Assembly (NCBI RefSeq): GCF_017742995.1
Contig: NZ_CP072425.1
Location: 3,534,001-3,598,000 of the forward strand
Direction of reading: 5' to 3'
Source of the DNA: Pseudoalteromonas viridis
GTDB lineage: Bacteria; Pseudomonadota; Gammaproteobacteria; Enterobacterales; Alteromonadaceae
DNA length: 64,000 bases
Shown here: positions 1-9,753 of the stretch, piece by piece
Numbering within the stretch: the stretch's first letter is position 1
Layout: each line of letters begins with the position of its first letter
Position numbers and translations under genes: made by a program
The notes under the pieces: generated by a model
Seen by the model: only the letters and a program-made list of their open reading frames with translations
Database searches by the model: none
Told to the model about the DNA's origin: nothing

Positions 1-1
1 G

Positions 2-1270
2 GCTCCCGCACTGCAAAGCTGTGCCTTTGGTGAGCTGGAGGCACCGCGCTTGCCAAATCTTACGCATGTTGTCGTTATTCCTAATCCCGATGAGCCAACT
101 CCCGCAGGCCTTTGCGATTTCAGTCAATTACTGGCACTGGCGAGCGCGCAAGACTATGACGCGCTACAAACCATTGCCACCCAATTAAGCCCAGACGACG
201 CCATTAATATCCAGTTTACCTCGGGGACTACCGGCAACCCCAAAGGCGCAACGTTAACTCATCGCAATATTCTCAACAATGCTTACCTGGTTGCCCAAGC
301 CATGCAGCTGACCGAGCAGGATAAACTCTGTATTCCGGTGCCTCTGTATCACTGCTTTGGCATGGTGCTCGGCAACCTGGTGTGCCTCAGTCAGGGGGCC
401 TGTGCGGTGTTCCCCAACGACGTATTTGATCCACTGTTAACATTACAAACCGTCGAGGCCGAGCAATGCTCCGCGTTGCATGGCGTGCCCACCATGTTTA
501 TCGCGCAACTGGAGCATGAGCAGTTTAATCAGTTTGACCTGAGTTCACTCAGAACCGGGGTTATGGCTGGTGCCACCTGTCCGGAAAAGGTCATGCGAGA
601 TGTTCAGACCAAAATGCACATGACGGACATCTTAATTGGCTATGGCCAGACTGAGTGCAGCCCCATTAACCATATTACCGAGGTTTCGGCCCCACTGATT
701 AAACGAGTGACGACGGTTGGACGGGCCATTGCCCATACCGAGGTCAAAATCATAGACGAAAGTGGTGAGCTGGCCCCGAGGGGCATACCCGGCGAAGTGT
801 GTGCCCGCGGTTATGGTGTGATGCAAGGTTACTGGCAGGACGATGCCAAAACCCAGGCGACCATAGATACCGAAGGCTGGCTTCACTCTGGCGACCTCGG
901 TGTGATGGACGACGAGGGTTACGTGACCATCGTAGGCCGTATCAAGGACATGATCATCCGCGGCGGCGAGAACATCTACCCCAGAGAGATTGAAGAAGTT
1001 TTATATCATCACCCGGATATACAGGACGCCGCTGTATTTGGCATAGCCGATGAAAAATATGGCGAAGAGGTTTGCGCCTGGCTACAACTAAAACCCGGGC
1101 ATTACATAGTTGAAGAAACAGTGAGGGACTACCTTAAAGACAAACTTTCTTACTTTAAGGTCCCCAAACACATACGTATCGTTGAGTCCTACCCGATGAC
1201 GGTCACCGGTAAACTGCAAAAATTTAAAATGCGTGAGGCGATGGAGCAATCCCTCAGTGAAATGGCTTAA
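2..1270 (+). CDS. AMP-binding acyl-CoA synthetase (5' partial)
   Basis: Adenylate-forming ligase that activates a carboxylic acid to its acyl-AMP and then acyl-CoA. The reading frame is open to the left edge, so the true start lies outside the window; about 423 residues are present and roughly the first quarter is missing. Visible family motifs in order are the phosphate-binding loop TSGTTGNPKG, YGQTE, the hinge region with HSGDLG followed by GRIKDMIIRGGENIYP, and the C-terminal TGKLQK bearing the catalytic lysine. These are standard for the medium/long-chain fatty acyl-CoA ligase branch. The substrate cannot be told from this part of the sequence. The gene ends before a palindromic terminator-like hairpin. 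Family assignment is firm and specificity is unknown. Confidence 0.9.
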   Translation, partial: APALQSCAFGELEAPRLPNLTHVVVIPNPDEPTPAGLCDFSQLLALASAQDYDALQTIATQLSPDDAINIQFTSGTTGNPKGATLTHRNILNNAYLVAQAMQLTEQDKLCIPVPLYHCFGMVLGNLVCLSQGACAVFPNDVFDPLLTLQTVEAEQCSALHGVPTMFIAQLEHEQFNQFDLSSLRTGVMAGATCPEKVMRDVQTKMHMTDILIGYGQTECSPINHITEVSAPLIKRVTTVGRAIAHTEVKIIDESGELAPRGIPGEVCARGYGVMQGYWQDDAKTQATIDTEGWLHSGDLGVMDDEGYVTIVGRIKDMIIRGGENIYPREIEEVLYHHPDIQDAAVFGIADEKYGEEVCAWLQLKPGHYIVEETVRDYLKDKLSYFKVPKHIRIVESYPMTVTGKLQKFKMREAMEQSLSEMA

Positions 1271-1274
1271 ATTT

Positions 1275-1293
1275 GGGCGACATGTCGCCCTTT
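1275..1293 (+). terminator. Hairpin after acyl-CoA synthetase
   Basis: A perfect 16-nt palindrome (GGGCGACATGTCGCCC) begins four bases after the stop codon and is followed by TTTG. It probably ends the acyl-CoA synthetase transcript, although the T-tract is short. Confidence 0.55.
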
Positions 1294-1506
1294 GTCCAAA
1301 TCTGCAGGCAAGTAAAAAACAAAGCTATTTTAAAACAAGACAGGGCCTGATCAGGGCCCAAATCGCGTTCGCTGCAGATAACGCAGGCGCGATGGCGCAA
1401 TGATCTTTTTACCGTACAAACAATCAAATGCGTAGAAATTAAGCGCAAATTCAACTAGCCTAAGAAAACGAGTTGCATTTTTAAGCATTTTCCATGGTTG
1501 CCGATC

Positions 1507-4500
1507 ATGCATGTGGGTAAACGGTTTTTTTTCATCCGTCTGGTTGTCGCCATGATGGCTTTGCTGCCTGCGCTGTGTTTTGGCGATATTCCCATACTCG
1601 CCAATCAGTACTCAGTAAAGAAACTAACCGCAGAGGATGGCTTTGTCTCCTCTGAGATATACTCCATCATCCAGGATAAGCAAGGCCTGCTGTGGTTTGG
1701 CACCGCCGAAAATGGCGTAATGCGCTACGATGGCCGTAAGGTCACCCTGTTTGAGTTCGATGGTCAGAGTAACACGGGGTTGTCACACAATGATGCCGGC
1801 AACCTGATGTTAGACCGAAATGGCGACATTTGGATCGGCACCTGGGGCGGTGGTGCGAATCGCTATAACCCCAAAACGGGGCAATTCGAGAACTTCCTTC
1901 ACGACCCCAAGCGCGCCGACTCTATCTCTGCCAACCGGATCCAATCTTTATATCATGATCTGGACGGTTCAATCTGGTTAGGCTCCTATGATGGCGGTCT
2001 CAACCGTTATATTGGAGAAAATCGTTTTGAGCACATCAAAAAAACCTCAGAGTCGGTCACGGGTTTATCTCACAATCGAATATGGGATATCGAGAACGAT
2101 GGCATGGACCACCTCTGGGTTGCGACCAGTTATGGTCTGAATCGCTATGATAAGAAAACAAAAAGCGTCCATTACTTTTTCCCCGATCCAACCAATACCA
2201 CCCCGACCGGCACCAATGAGATCAGGCACATTTTAAAGACGTCGCACAACAAACTGTATGTTGGAACCCAGCAAGGCCCCTTTTTATTTGACCCGGCCAG
2301 TGGTGTGTTTAGCAAAATTGGCCCAGGCAGCGATGTCCATTTGGGGCAAGTTAACTCTATGATTGAAGACAAAGACGGTTATATCTGGTTTGTTACCAGT
2401 AAAGGAGTATTCAGAAAACACCCGTCAAATGCGGAATTAGTTCAGCTGGATCTTGAACACAACAGCGGCATGCGGATTATTTTTGAAGACAATGCCAGAA
2501 CCTTGTGGGTCACCAATGAGGTCCACGGCATTTTCAAGTTGGTGCCGCATCGTAAGTTTAAATCCATCAACAGCTCAATGCTAAAAGCGCCCAATGGTAT
2601 TACCGCAGATAGAAACGGCGACATACTCATAGTTAATTCGACCTCGCACTTGCTGAGGTGGGATGTAGCATCGCAAACTCTGCACCCACTCTCGGCGCCA
2701 CTCTTTAACGCTTCGAATGGGTTTAGCGAAAACCGATTGCTGGAGCGGCCGGTACTCCACCTAGACGGAGAGACAACTTTATGGATAGCGCAGGATGAAG
2801 GCCTGGCAAAGTTTAACCTGGATACCCGCGCTGTTGAGCTGATCCGCTACCCACAAGACGACCCAAACCATCGACAATTCAGAGAGATCAGAGCGCTGGC
2901 CGTTGATAAGCAAGGCGACCTGTGGGTAGGCACCTACAAAAATGGGGTCTATATTTACAGCCCCGATTCAAACACATTCAGGCACCTCGATGCCTCTTAC
3001 GGCTTGTCTCACCCTGAAGTTTTGACGATGTACAAAGACAACACCCATAACATGTGGGTTGGCACGGGCAATGGTGTCAATTTGTGGCTGGAGAAAGAGC
3101 AAATTTTTCAGCCCTTTGTCAATAACCCCTATCGCGAAGACAGCCTGCTTGGCAGCATAGTGCAGGACATCTATCAGTCGCAGGATGGCAAGCTCTGGAT
3201 TGCGACCCAGCAGGGCCTTAATCTCTATCAGGCTAAAACCAACAACTTCGTGCACTTTAGCACCCAAAACGGCCTACCCAGCGATCTGATCCGTGCCATT
3301 TCGGACGATATGCGTGGCAATTTGTGGTTAACCACAAACCGGGGGGTCACTAAATTTTCGCCATCGAGTGGCAAAGTCAGTAACTTTGACAGCCACAATG
3401 GCTTACTTGGGCTAAATTACTACCCCGACAGCCTGGTTAAAGCAAAGCGAGACTTGCTGTTTACCAGCAGCCAGCGCGGCATCGAGTATTTTAGTACGCG
3501 GCCTTTGCAGTCCACCCTGAAAGACCCGATACTCATTTTGACTGGCTTTAATAAAATGGGCCAGCCCGTCAATCTTGAGAAACCCTACTCTTACGTTACC
3601 GATATTAACCTGTCCTACGAAGATTACATCTTCTCCCTGGAATTTGCCGTGCTCGATTTTGTATCCCCCAATAAAAACCAGTATGCCTATAAACTAGAAG
3701 GCTACGACGACAACTGGATTGAAATCGGCAACCGCAATACGGCAACGTTTACCAACCTGGATGGCGGTTCTTATACATTCCAGGTCAAGGCAACCAACAG
3801 TCGCGGCGAATGGAGCGAGCAACTTTTATCGGTTAACCTGCATGTTGCCCCGCCCCCCTGGAAAACCTGGTGGGCCTATACCTTATATGCCCTGGCCTGT
3901 GCTCTGGTTATTTTTACCGTGATTTACCTGCGTACCCGTATGCAAAAAGCTGAGTTAGACCGGCAAAAGCAGTTTGTGTTGCAGCTGGAAGAGCAAGTTT
4001 CGGAAAAAACTGCGTCCTTGCAATCACAAGCCAAAGAGCTTGAATCCGCACTAAAAAAAGCCGAACAGGCAACCCGGCTAAAATCTGAGTTTCTGGCCAA
4101 TATGAGCCATGAAATAAGAACACCGATGAATGGCGTGCTGGGTATGCTGGAGCTGCTTAAACACAGCGAACTGACACCGGAGCAGGAACATTCGGTGGGC
4201 ATTGCCAGTAACAGCGCACACTCTCTGCTCAGCCTGATCAACGACATCCTGGACTTTTCAAAAATAGAAGCCGACAAACTGGAACTGGATTTCATCGATT
4301 TCGATATCCGGCAGCTGTTTGAGCAACTTACCGAATCCATGGCCCTTGCGGCACAATCCAAGGGCGTCGATTTAGTACTCGACTTAACGGGTATTGAAAC
4401 AGCCATGGTTAATTCAGACCCCGGCAGGATCCGCCAAATCGCGGCTAATATTTTAAGCAATGCAATCAAATTTACCGAGCAAGGCGAGATTATTCTCAGT

Positions 4501-5649
4501 GCATCATTAGCCTGCTCCAAAGATGACCATCAGGCAGTACTAACCTGCCGAATTCAGGATACCGGAATAGGCATTCCCCAGGAGATGCTCTCAAGCCTGT
4601 TTGACTCCTTCACCCAGGTTGATGCCTCAACCACCAGAAAGTACGGAGGGACGGGCCTGGGCCTGAGCATCACTAAACGGCTCTGTCAGCTGCTGGGAGG
4701 CGATGTGTATGTAACAAGTAAGGTAGGTGAAGGTAGTTGCTTCGAGTTTACCTGCATGGTTACTAAAGGTGCACTTCCGGAGCAAGATCCCCCCTCATTT
4801 GAGCACGACAACTTACACGCACTGATAGTTGATCCACACACCTCGAGCAACGCAGTCATCAAAAAGCAACTTGAGCTGTGGCAAATTAAAGTCAGTGAAG
4901 CCTCCAACGCAGATCAGGCACTGCAAGTCCTGAGCGATCAATCTGTTGATATTGTATTCTTCAACAGAGCACTACCCACATTGAACTACGAGGCCATGAC
5001 TCAGCAAATCAAACAAAACCCTAAGCTGAGTCATATTAAGTTAATTATGATGACCTTAATGGATGAGCAGTTCGACGCAATAGAATCTAGCTCTGTCCCC
5101 CTCGATGGCTATTTCACAAAACCTGCCACACAACAGGACTTGCTAAAGGCACTGTCTACGGTCAGAGCACAAACCGTCTACAACGCAGAAAAACAAAGCA
5201 CTGACAGCCTCGGTGACAAAGATGACCATACTACCTATACGTGGGCCAAACACACCCGTGTACTGCTGGTTGAGGACAACAAAGTGAATCAGCTGGTTGC
5301 TGTTAGAATTTTAGAGCACCTGGGTGTTACAACTGACATTGCAGAAAATGGCCAGGAAGCGCTGGAGAAACTACGCGAAGCTGACGAAACACAGCCATAC
5401 ACCCTTGTGCTGATGGATTGCCAAATGCCCAAAATGGATGGCTATGAAGCCACCCGACGTATTCGCACCTCACAAGCCGGCAGCCTTCAGGCCGATATCC
5501 CCATCATCGCCATGACCGCAAACGCCATGCAGGGAGACAAGCAAAAATGCCTGGATGCCGGAATGGATGACTACATTACAAAACCCATTGAGCCCGCTAA
5601 AGTCACGGAAAAACTTGCTTACTGGGCGACCAAAGTCACGATAACGTGA
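1507..5649 (+). CDS. Hybrid sensor histidine kinase with two-component propeller sensor domain
   Basis: A one-protein two-component system of 1380 residues. An N-terminal signal segment (about 1-27) is followed by many beta-propeller repeats with the recurring pattern of D-x-G-x-(L/I)-W-(L/F/I)-G-T (about 40-690), then a Y_Y_Y domain (about 700-775) that ends the periplasmic sensor. Next come one transmembrane helix (about 790-810), a coiled coil, HisKA with the phospho-accepting histidine in MSHEIRTP (His868), HATPase and two receiver domains. The second receiver keeps its phospho-acceptor (MDCQMP, Asp1304). The first has Asn1153 where Asp is expected and is probably inactive. This architecture is typical of polysaccharide- or nutrient-sensing hybrid kinases. 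I chose ATG 1507; an in-frame TTG at 1498 is possible. No clear ribosome binding site precedes either. The ligand is unknown. Confidence 0.93.
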   Translation: MHVGKRFFFIRLVVAMMALLPALCFGDIPILANQYSVKKLTAEDGFVSSEIYSIIQDKQGLLWFGTAENGVMRYDGRKVTLFEFDGQSNTGLSHNDAGNLMLDRNGDIWIGTWGGGANRYNPKTGQFENFLHDPKRADSISANRIQSLYHDLDGSIWLGSYDGGLNRYIGENRFEHIKKTSESVTGLSHNRIWDIENDGMDHLWVATSYGLNRYDKKTKSVHYFFPDPTNTTPTGTNEIRHILKTSHNKLYVGTQQGPFLFDPASGVFSKIGPGSDVHLGQVNSMIEDKDGYIWFVTSKGVFRKHPSNAELVQLDLEHNSGMRIIFEDNARTLWVTNEVHGIFKLVPHRKFKSINSSMLKAPNGITADRNGDILIVNSTSHLLRWDVASQTLHPLSAPLFNASNGFSENRLLERPVLHLDGETTLWIAQDEGLAKFNLDTRAVELIRYPQDDPNHRQFREIRALAVDKQGDLWVGTYKNGVYIYSPDSNTFRHLDASYGLSHPEVLTMYKDNTHNMWVGTGNGVNLWLEKEQIFQPFVNNPYREDSLLGSIVQDIYQSQDGKLWIATQQGLNLYQAKTNNFVHFSTQNGLPSDLIRAISDDMRGNLWLTTNRGVTKFSPSSGKVSNFDSHNGLLGLNYYPDSLVKAKRDLLFTSSQRGIEYFSTRPLQSTLKDPILILTGFNKMGQPVNLEKPYSYVTDINLSYEDYIFSLEFAVLDFVSPNKNQYAYKLEGYDDNWIEIGNRNTATFTNLDGGSYTFQVKATNSRGEWSEQLLSVNLHVAPPPWKTWWAYTLYALACALVIFTVIYLRTRMQKAELDRQKQFVLQLEEQVSEKTASLQSQAKELESALKKAEQATRLKSEFLANMSHEIRTPMNGVLGMLELLKHSELTPEQEHSVGIASNSAHSLLSLINDILDFSKIEADKLELDFIDFDIRQLFEQLTESMALAAQSKGVDLVLDLTGIETAMVNSDPGRIRQIAANILSNAIKFTEQGEIILSASLACSKDDHQAVLTCRIQDTGIGIPQEMLSSLFDSFTQVDASTTRKYGGTGLGLSITKRLCQLLGGDVYVTSKVGEGSCFEFTCMVTKGALPEQDPPSFEHDNLHALIVDPHTSSNAVIKKQLELWQIKVSEASNADQALQVLSDQSVDIVFFNRALPTLNYEAMTQQIKQNPKLSHIKLIMMTLMDEQFDAIESSSVPLDGYFTKPATQQDLLKALSTVRAQTVYNAEKQSTDSLGDKDDHTTYTWAKHTRVLLVEDNKVNQLVAVRILEHLGVTTDIAENGQEALEKLREADETQPYTLVLMDCQMPKMDGYEATRRIRTSQAGSLQADIPIIAMTANAMQGDKQKCLDAGMDDYITKPIEPAKVTEKLAYWATKVTIT

Positions 5650-5691
5650 GTGCCCTGTTCATTGATAATATGGATGCGCTATAGTCCTTTG

Positions 5692-6135
5692 TTATGCGCC
5701 AGTTCTTTGCATTTTATTTGCCGTTACAGCCATAGAATTGTAGATGGTTTCGAATGTTTCAGTGATCACAAAGCCAAACTTGCTATACATTTCAATTGCA
5801 GAAGAGTTTGAAGCGGCAACATACAAACTCACTTCTCGCGAAGACAGAGCAACTAAGTGTTCAAGTAAGTCTTTGCCGATGCCTTGCCCTCGATAGTTAG
5901 GGTGCACAAATAACGCTCTGATTTCTGACCCAAAGATAGCGCAAAAGGCAACTACAGACTCAAGTTCATAAACAAATATTTGAGATTCAAACAACAGTTT
6001 ATTGCGGACTTTATCTTCTGACAAAGGCAATAAAGTAAATGTTGCGTTTTCCTGTGCCAGCTCATCTAATTTAGACAGGTTGTATATTTCTTCAATGGAC
6101 TGAAAATCGCCCTCTGCGTATTTCCTTATGTGCAT
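5692..6135 (-). CDS. GNAT family N-acetyltransferase
   Basis: A 147-residue single-domain acetyltransferase of the GCN5 family. The acetyl-CoA binding signature is visible as HPNYRGQGIGKDLL, and the C-terminal part has the usual NSSAIEMYSKFGF strand-helix region. An AGAGGT ribosome binding site precedes the ATG. The substrate is unknown. It is the first of four small minus-strand genes separated by inverted-repeat spacers. GNATs are frequent cargo in integron cassettes, which fits that context. Confidence 0.85.
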   Translation of the reverse strand: MHIRKYAEGDFQSIEEIYNLSKLDELAQENATFTLLPLSEDKVRNKLLFESQIFVYELESVVAFCAIFGSEIRALFVHPNYRGQGIGKDLLEHLVALSSREVSLYVAASNSSAIEMYSKFGFVITETFETIYNSMAVTANKMQRTGA

Positions 6136-6151
6136 TTTTACCTCTAACGAA

Positions 6152-6240
6152 TAACGCCCAGCTCAATGAGCGGATGCATGCTTGGCTAGAACTAGTCTCT
6201 AAGGTGAACAAGCCAAGCGTTTTGAGCTCCGTCGAGTAAA
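6152..6240 (-). repeat. attC-like imperfect inverted repeat
   Basis: The spacer between two small genes begins with TAACGCC, the usual outer end of gammaproteobacterial cassette recombination sites. It contains two arm pairs, AGCTCAA with TTGAGCT and GCTTGGCT with AGCCAAGC, separated by unequal spacers, which gives a bulged cruciform as in attC sites. Canonical core sites were not both found, so this is a resemblance only. Confidence 0.35.
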
Positions 6241-6243
6241 TTT

Positions 6244-6582
6244 TTAGGTACACTGTACTCTGTAATTTATGAAAAACATTGAGTGCTCCACATGACCTTT
6301 GGCGTCAATCATTTCCCAAGTTCTTATAGTTTTACAGTTGCCTTTTAGAGTGCTCATAAATGTGTTCACTTTTTTAGACCTAAGCGCATCATCATAAAAT
6401 GGGCTAGAGCGATTTAATTCAAATACACATAGGTAATATTTTTCACTGCCCGTCATTGCATCGCTTGGTTCTTCAAAACAAGCATAGCCAACGTTTAAAG
6501 ATTGGCTATTCAGATCTGTGCTTTTACAAGAAGTAAAAAACAAAACAAAGATTGGCAGTATCAGCAATTTTGATAGTTTCAT
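6244..6582 (-). CDS. Small putative lipoprotein, unknown function
   Basis: A 112-residue protein with a signal peptide ending in a lipobox-like FFTSC, so it is probably a lipid-anchored envelope protein. Four further cysteines lie in the mature part. No family was recognised. It is a single-gene unit flanked on both sides by inverted-repeat spacers and reads on the same strand as its neighbours, like a cassette gene. It has a low GC content compared with the flanking housekeeping genes. Confidence 0.6.
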   Translation of the reverse strand: MKLSKLLILPIFVLFFTSCKSTDLNSQSLNVGYACFEEPSDAMTGSEKYYLCVFELNRSSPFYDDALRSKKVNTFMSTLKGNCKTIRTWEMIDAKGHVEHSMFFINYRVQCT

Positions 6583-6587
6583 TGTTT

Positions 6588-6689
6588 ACCTAATGTCGGC
6601 CACAGCGGCTTGCAATATGGGCTGTTGATTTACGGCCCTTTACAAAGCAGGTGACCGCTTGTCCAAGCCGTTGCCGGTCCTTTTTAGGT
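6588..6689 (-). repeat. attC-like imperfect inverted repeat
   Basis: This 102-bp spacer starts with ACCTAA and ends with TTAGGT. Inside, CGGCCACAGCGGCTTG pairs imperfectly with CAAGCCGTTGCCGG. The ends resemble the attC core pair (GCCTAAC / GTTAGGC), with a substitution at the otherwise most conserved G. The spacing and architecture fit a cassette recombination site, but the core mismatch leaves this uncertain. Confidence 0.35.
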
Positions 6690-6691
6690 AC

Positions 6692-7069
6692 TTAGTCAAT
6701 TGCTTGCACTTTTCTGCTTTTTAGGTCTATCTCATATCTACGACCTAACTCATCTTTTACCGTAAGCACCGTATTCCAAATATTTATCTCTATACCTGTG
6801 ATAAAAATATCTTGAACATCTCTTTCAAGATCGCGCTTGTAGTTAGTTTTGTAAACCTGAACTCCCCAGGCTTCCACCCCAGTTTTCGCATCCAAAATTT
6901 GAATGTAGCCACCGTTCTGGCCGGTCCCGTTCTCGCTAGACCAATGCGGGACCGTATAAACATAGTCACCCGCAATCAGAGGTCCTATATCGCTTGGACT
7001 TGCTCTCTTAGCTATGCATACGCACGCCATTAATAGAGCGAGTATTGTAAAAAGTACTCTGGTCTTCAT
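6692..7069 (-). CDS. Small secreted protein, unknown function
   Basis: A protein of 125 residues from ATG 7069, with a hydrophobic signal peptide followed by a short beta-rich domain (patterns GDYVYTVPHW, YIQILDAKTG and LTVKDELGRRYEIDL). It is probably periplasmic and no family was recognised. It is the third member of the row of small minus-strand genes. A TTG at 7075 is an alternative start. Immediately upstream the spacer contains TAACGCC (7077-7083), the same motif found at the edge of the 6152 spacer. Confidence 0.55.
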   Translation of the reverse strand: MKTRVLFTILALLMACVCIAKRASPSDIGPLIAGDYVYTVPHWSSENGTGQNGGYIQILDAKTGVEAWGVQVYKTNYKRDLERDVQDIFITGIEINIWNTVLTVKDELGRRYEIDLKSRKVQAID

Positions 7070-7146
7070 TAGCAATTAACGCCTAGTTATAGGGAATGTT
7101 CCCGAGCAAGCAATCAGGAGCTCCTTCCATAAACCGCTTACTAGAG

Positions 7147-7494
7147 CTATTTTTCGTACTTAATATAAATTTCACATCTTGTAGGTGGAGTCATAATATG
7201 ATGCGTCTCTGTAACGACATAATTTGAATATTTATTTTTTGACATGTAACTATCCATCTTTGGCTGGGCATATTGTAAAAGACCCCCCTTACAACCACCA
7301 AACCCGCCGATATAAACGACATATTTATGAAGGCCTGATTTATCATCGAAGCTAACAGAATTACCATAATCACTGAAAGTAACTTCAAGATTAGTTTTCA
7401 TACTCGAAATCTCAGACCTGTTTACATCGAGTTTGTTAATTGATGAACACCCAGATAGAAACAGCAAAACCCAAATAAGTACATTGAATTTCAA
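7147..7494 (-). CDS. Small putative lipoprotein with TTG start
   Basis: A 115-residue protein whose signal peptide ends with the lipobox LSGC, so it is probably a lipoprotein. The start is a TTG with an ideal AAGGAG six bases upstream; the next in-frame ATG falls at residue 32, after the signal peptide, so TTG is preferred. The mature part has four cysteines and no recognisable family. It is the last of the cassette-like genes and borders the repeat-rich island to the right. Confidence 0.6.
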   Translation of the reverse strand: MKFNVLIWVLLFLSGCSSINKLDVNRSEISSMKTNLEVTFSDYGNSVSFDDKSGLHKYVVYIGGFGGCKGGLLQYAQPKMDSYMSKNKYSNYVVTETHHIMTPPTRCEIYIKYEK

Positions 7495-7930
7495 ATTTAA
7501 CTCCTTGTAGCTCCATCTATTTAGTAACCATGCGTACGCATAATCGCTTGTTGAACTGGGCCGCTACCTGCACGCCGTATCCGGCTAGTGTGGTTTATGC
7601 TTTGGGGATTTACTTTTGATGAGTAACTTCTGTTTCGAGCCGTCTGTGACTTAAGCCGTTACAATGTGACTCATTCCCTGCCTGAACAACGTTATTTATG
7701 AGTATTATTAGACCCACTTTTTTCCTATTTAGCAAGGTGTTGTGGGTCTGATGATTCACCTTATCAGTGACACGAGTTGACCGAGTTGACAGACACCCAA
7801 TCTAACGAGTTGACAGACACCCAATCTAAAACTTGTTTGTCACACCTGGACAACGTTGACAGACACCCAATCTAAAACTTGTTTGTCGCACCTGCACCAT
7901 CTATGCTTTTAACCTACTCCAAGGATAAGG
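7495..7930. other. Intergenic region with hairpin and RAYT-associated repeats
   Basis: No gene was found. It holds an inverted repeat (AGACCCAC at 7710-7717 with GTGGGTCT at 7742-7749) and, just before the transposase gene, three copies of the repeat listed separately. The change from cassette-like genes to the RAYT island happens here. Confidence 0.6.
7786..7889 (+). repeat. Three direct copies of a RAYT-associated repeat
   Basis: The 20-mer TTGACAGACACCCAATCTAA occurs at 7786, 7810 and 7856. The last two copies continue with AACTTGTTTGTC(A/G)CACCTG. The core GACAGACACCCA recurs in both orientations on the other side of the transposase gene, as expected for REP-type elements mobilised by a RAYT protein. 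Confidence 0.8.
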
Positions 7931-8911
7931 ATGAACCCAATGCCAATGGCACGGAAAAGCCAGGTCAGCTTAGTTGGCACAAAATACTACCATTGCATCT
8001 CTCGCTGTGTAAGACGTGCCTTTTTATGCGGTGAAGACCCGCTAACAGGCCAATCTTATGAACATCGTCGTGAATGGGTTGAAGAAAAATTACTTCTGCT
8101 GGCAAGCATTTTCTGCATTGATATTTGCGCTTACGCTGTAATGAACAACCATACTCACATCGTTTTGTATGTGGACGATAAAAAAGCCAATCGATTGCAT
8201 GACAAAGCTATCGTCATACGCTGGCATAAACTGTTTAAGGGAAACTGGCTAACACACAAATTCGTGGAAGGTAACGTGCTTAATCCGTCTGAGCGTATTA
8301 TGCTTGATGATATTATCGAGAAATATAGGGAGAGACTTGCGAGCATCAGCTGGTTTATGCGCGTACTGAACGAAGACATTGCTCGTCGTGCGAACAAAGA
8401 AGATGGCTACAAAGGCCGATTCTGGGAAGGCAGGTTTAAGTCTCAGGCATTACTTGATGAAGCAGCCCTGGCTGCCTGCATGGCCTACGTTGACCTCAAC
8501 CCTATCCGGGCTAAAATGGCCGCAACACCCGAAAGCTCCGAGTTCACCAGTATCAAAAAACGCATTGAACACGCACAGCATGGCAAACAACCAAAGAGCC
8601 TTCTGCGCTTTGCCGGAAACCCCAGACAAAACATGCCCAAAGGTGTGCCCTTTGAGCTTGAATACTATATTGAACTGGTTGAACTCACAGGCCGATGTAT
8701 TCGTGCAGACAAGCGAGGTCATATCTGCGATGCCCACCCTATCCTCGCCAGATTGCAAATAGAACCTGAAAATTGGCTACAACTCACCACACGATTCACA
8801 AAAGTCTTCCACGGCGCAGTTGGCAGACAGAAAACCTTGACTGAATTTTGTGAGCACCTGCAAAAAAAGCGGCGCCCTAACCTGGCAAATTGTGAACGCT
8901 TATTGGGCTAG
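7931..8911 (+). CDS. REP-associated tyrosine transposase (RAYT, Y1/HUH type)
   Basis: A 326-residue single-strand DNA transposase of the IS200-like Y1 superfamily. The HUH metal-binding motif is HTH at residues 74-76 (in NNHTHIVLYV). The C-terminal half carries the RAYT hallmarks FWEGRFKS and YVDLNPIRA, where the catalytic tyrosine is expected. AAGGA lies five bases before the ATG. Unlike an insertion sequence it has no terminal ends of its own. Families of short repeats flank it on both sides, which is typical of domesticated RAYTs that disperse REP/BIME elements. It is intact and probably active or recently active. Confidence 0.88.
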   Translation: MNPMPMARKSQVSLVGTKYYHCISRCVRRAFLCGEDPLTGQSYEHRREWVEEKLLLLASIFCIDICAYAVMNNHTHIVLYVDDKKANRLHDKAIVIRWHKLFKGNWLTHKFVEGNVLNPSERIMLDDIIEKYRERLASISWFMRVLNEDIARRANKEDGYKGRFWEGRFKSQALLDEAALAACMAYVDLNPIRAKMAATPESSEFTSIKKRIEHAQHGKQPKSLLRFAGNPRQNMPKGVPFELEYYIELVELTGRCIRADKRGHICDAHPILARLQIEPENWLQLTTRFTKVFHGAVGRQKTLTEFCEHLQKKRRPNLANCERLLG

Positions 8912-9381
8912 TATTGCCGTTATCCTGAGCTCAGATAACTGTCATACTCTGGCAGCGCTTATCTGTGCCTCAAATACCAAATAACGACTGTTTCAACTGA
9001 AAATGCTCATCCGTAAAGCCTAGTTTCTGAAAGTTTTCGCTTATTTATTTGCAGTAGCGCTAGTATTCACAGCCACCGGACCCATATAAGGTACCAGTCA
9101 CGTTGGGTGTCTGCGTAGCTGTTGAGGAGGTACCCATTTCCAAAATCAGACCCCAAATATACGACAACCTTTGATTGGGTGCCTGTGTAGTTTTAATTTA
9201 CCTTATCAGCACTTACATCGGGTTATCTAGATTGTTAAAAATACGGCTTTAAATTATCGTACAAATTGAGTAGGGTAAATCAAGCACTGATCTTTTATTG
9301 AGCACTTGTTAATCTTGTGCGCTACGATCAGGGCTCTATTTGTAGATTACCAATAATGTATCCAGAATAAGGAAATATAAA
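8912..9381. other. Repeat-bearing intergenic region between RAYT and the GG-peptide gene
   Basis: No gene was found. A roughly 90-bp unit at about 9028-9117 (starting CTGAAAGTTTTCGCTTATTT and ending near TTGGGTGTCTGCGTAG) has a diverged copy at about 10720-10811. A second GGGTGCCTGTGTAG end lies at 9175-9190. The last 140 bases are AT-rich and presumably hold the promoter of the peptide gene; no convincing -35/-10 pair could be fixed. Confidence 0.6.
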
Positions 9382-9561
9382 ATGAAAGTACAACTAAAAA
9401 AGAAAAACCTAAAAACACTGAACAAAAGCAATCAACTTGCAAACCAGGCAACGCCGCAAGTTGCAGGTGGTGCAGAAATCTCTATCTACCCACAATGCAG
9501 ACCAACAAACCCTGTTATTTGCTGGACAGATGGCACCTGGCACGGTTGTGTTACTAAATAA
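9382..9561 (+). CDS. Putative RiPP (modified peptide) precursor with double-glycine leader
   Basis: A 59-residue peptide, too short for most gene callers, with AAGGAA six bases before its ATG and a strong terminator behind it. The first 30 residues are lysine- and asparagine-rich and end in QVAGG, the double-glycine site cut by C39 peptidase/ABC exporters. This leader style (KKKNLKTLN at residues 6-14, then A-T-x-x-V-A-G-G) is, as I recall, shared by GG-leader precursor peptides of Pseudoalteromonas and Bacteroidota. The 29-residue tail holds three Cys, two Trp, two Tyr/His and several Thr/Ser, suitable for thioether or disulfide formation. No modification enzyme or exporter is encoded nearby, so maturation would depend on enzymes elsewhere. 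The gene call is good; function is inferred. Confidence 0.65.
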   Translation: MKVQLKKKNLKTLNKSNQLANQATPQVAGGAEISIYPQCRPTNPVICWTDGTWHGCVTK

Positions 9562-9605
9562 TCATCACAGATTATCATTAACGCTTAGGTTTTAAGCCCA
9601 ATCAC

Positions 9606-9652
9606 CTGCACCTTTGAAGGTAAGCTTTAATAGCTCTTAAAGGTGCAGTTTT
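9606..9652 (+). terminator. Rho-independent terminator of the GG-peptide gene
   Basis: CTGCACCTTT (9606-9615) pairs with AAAGGTGCAG (9639-9648) and is followed by TTTT. It ends the peptide gene as a single-gene transcript. Confidence 0.75.
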
Positions 9653-9753
9653 GCATGCAATGCTAATCGAGTTAAACCTGTCTACTGGGCTTTTAGCTGG
9701 TAATGCACCGTTGACAGTAGCAAATAGCTCAATTTGTAGAAACTAGCTGGAGC

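Noticed and set aside
3924..4520. 198-codon frame on the minus strand
   Set aside because: Serine- and cysteine-rich antisense shadow of the HisKA/HATPase part of the hybrid kinase.
7786..7889. Short repeats considered as a CRISPR array
   Set aside because: Only three copies with unequal spacing, the same ends occur inverted elsewhere, no cas genes are present, and a RAYT gene adjoins.
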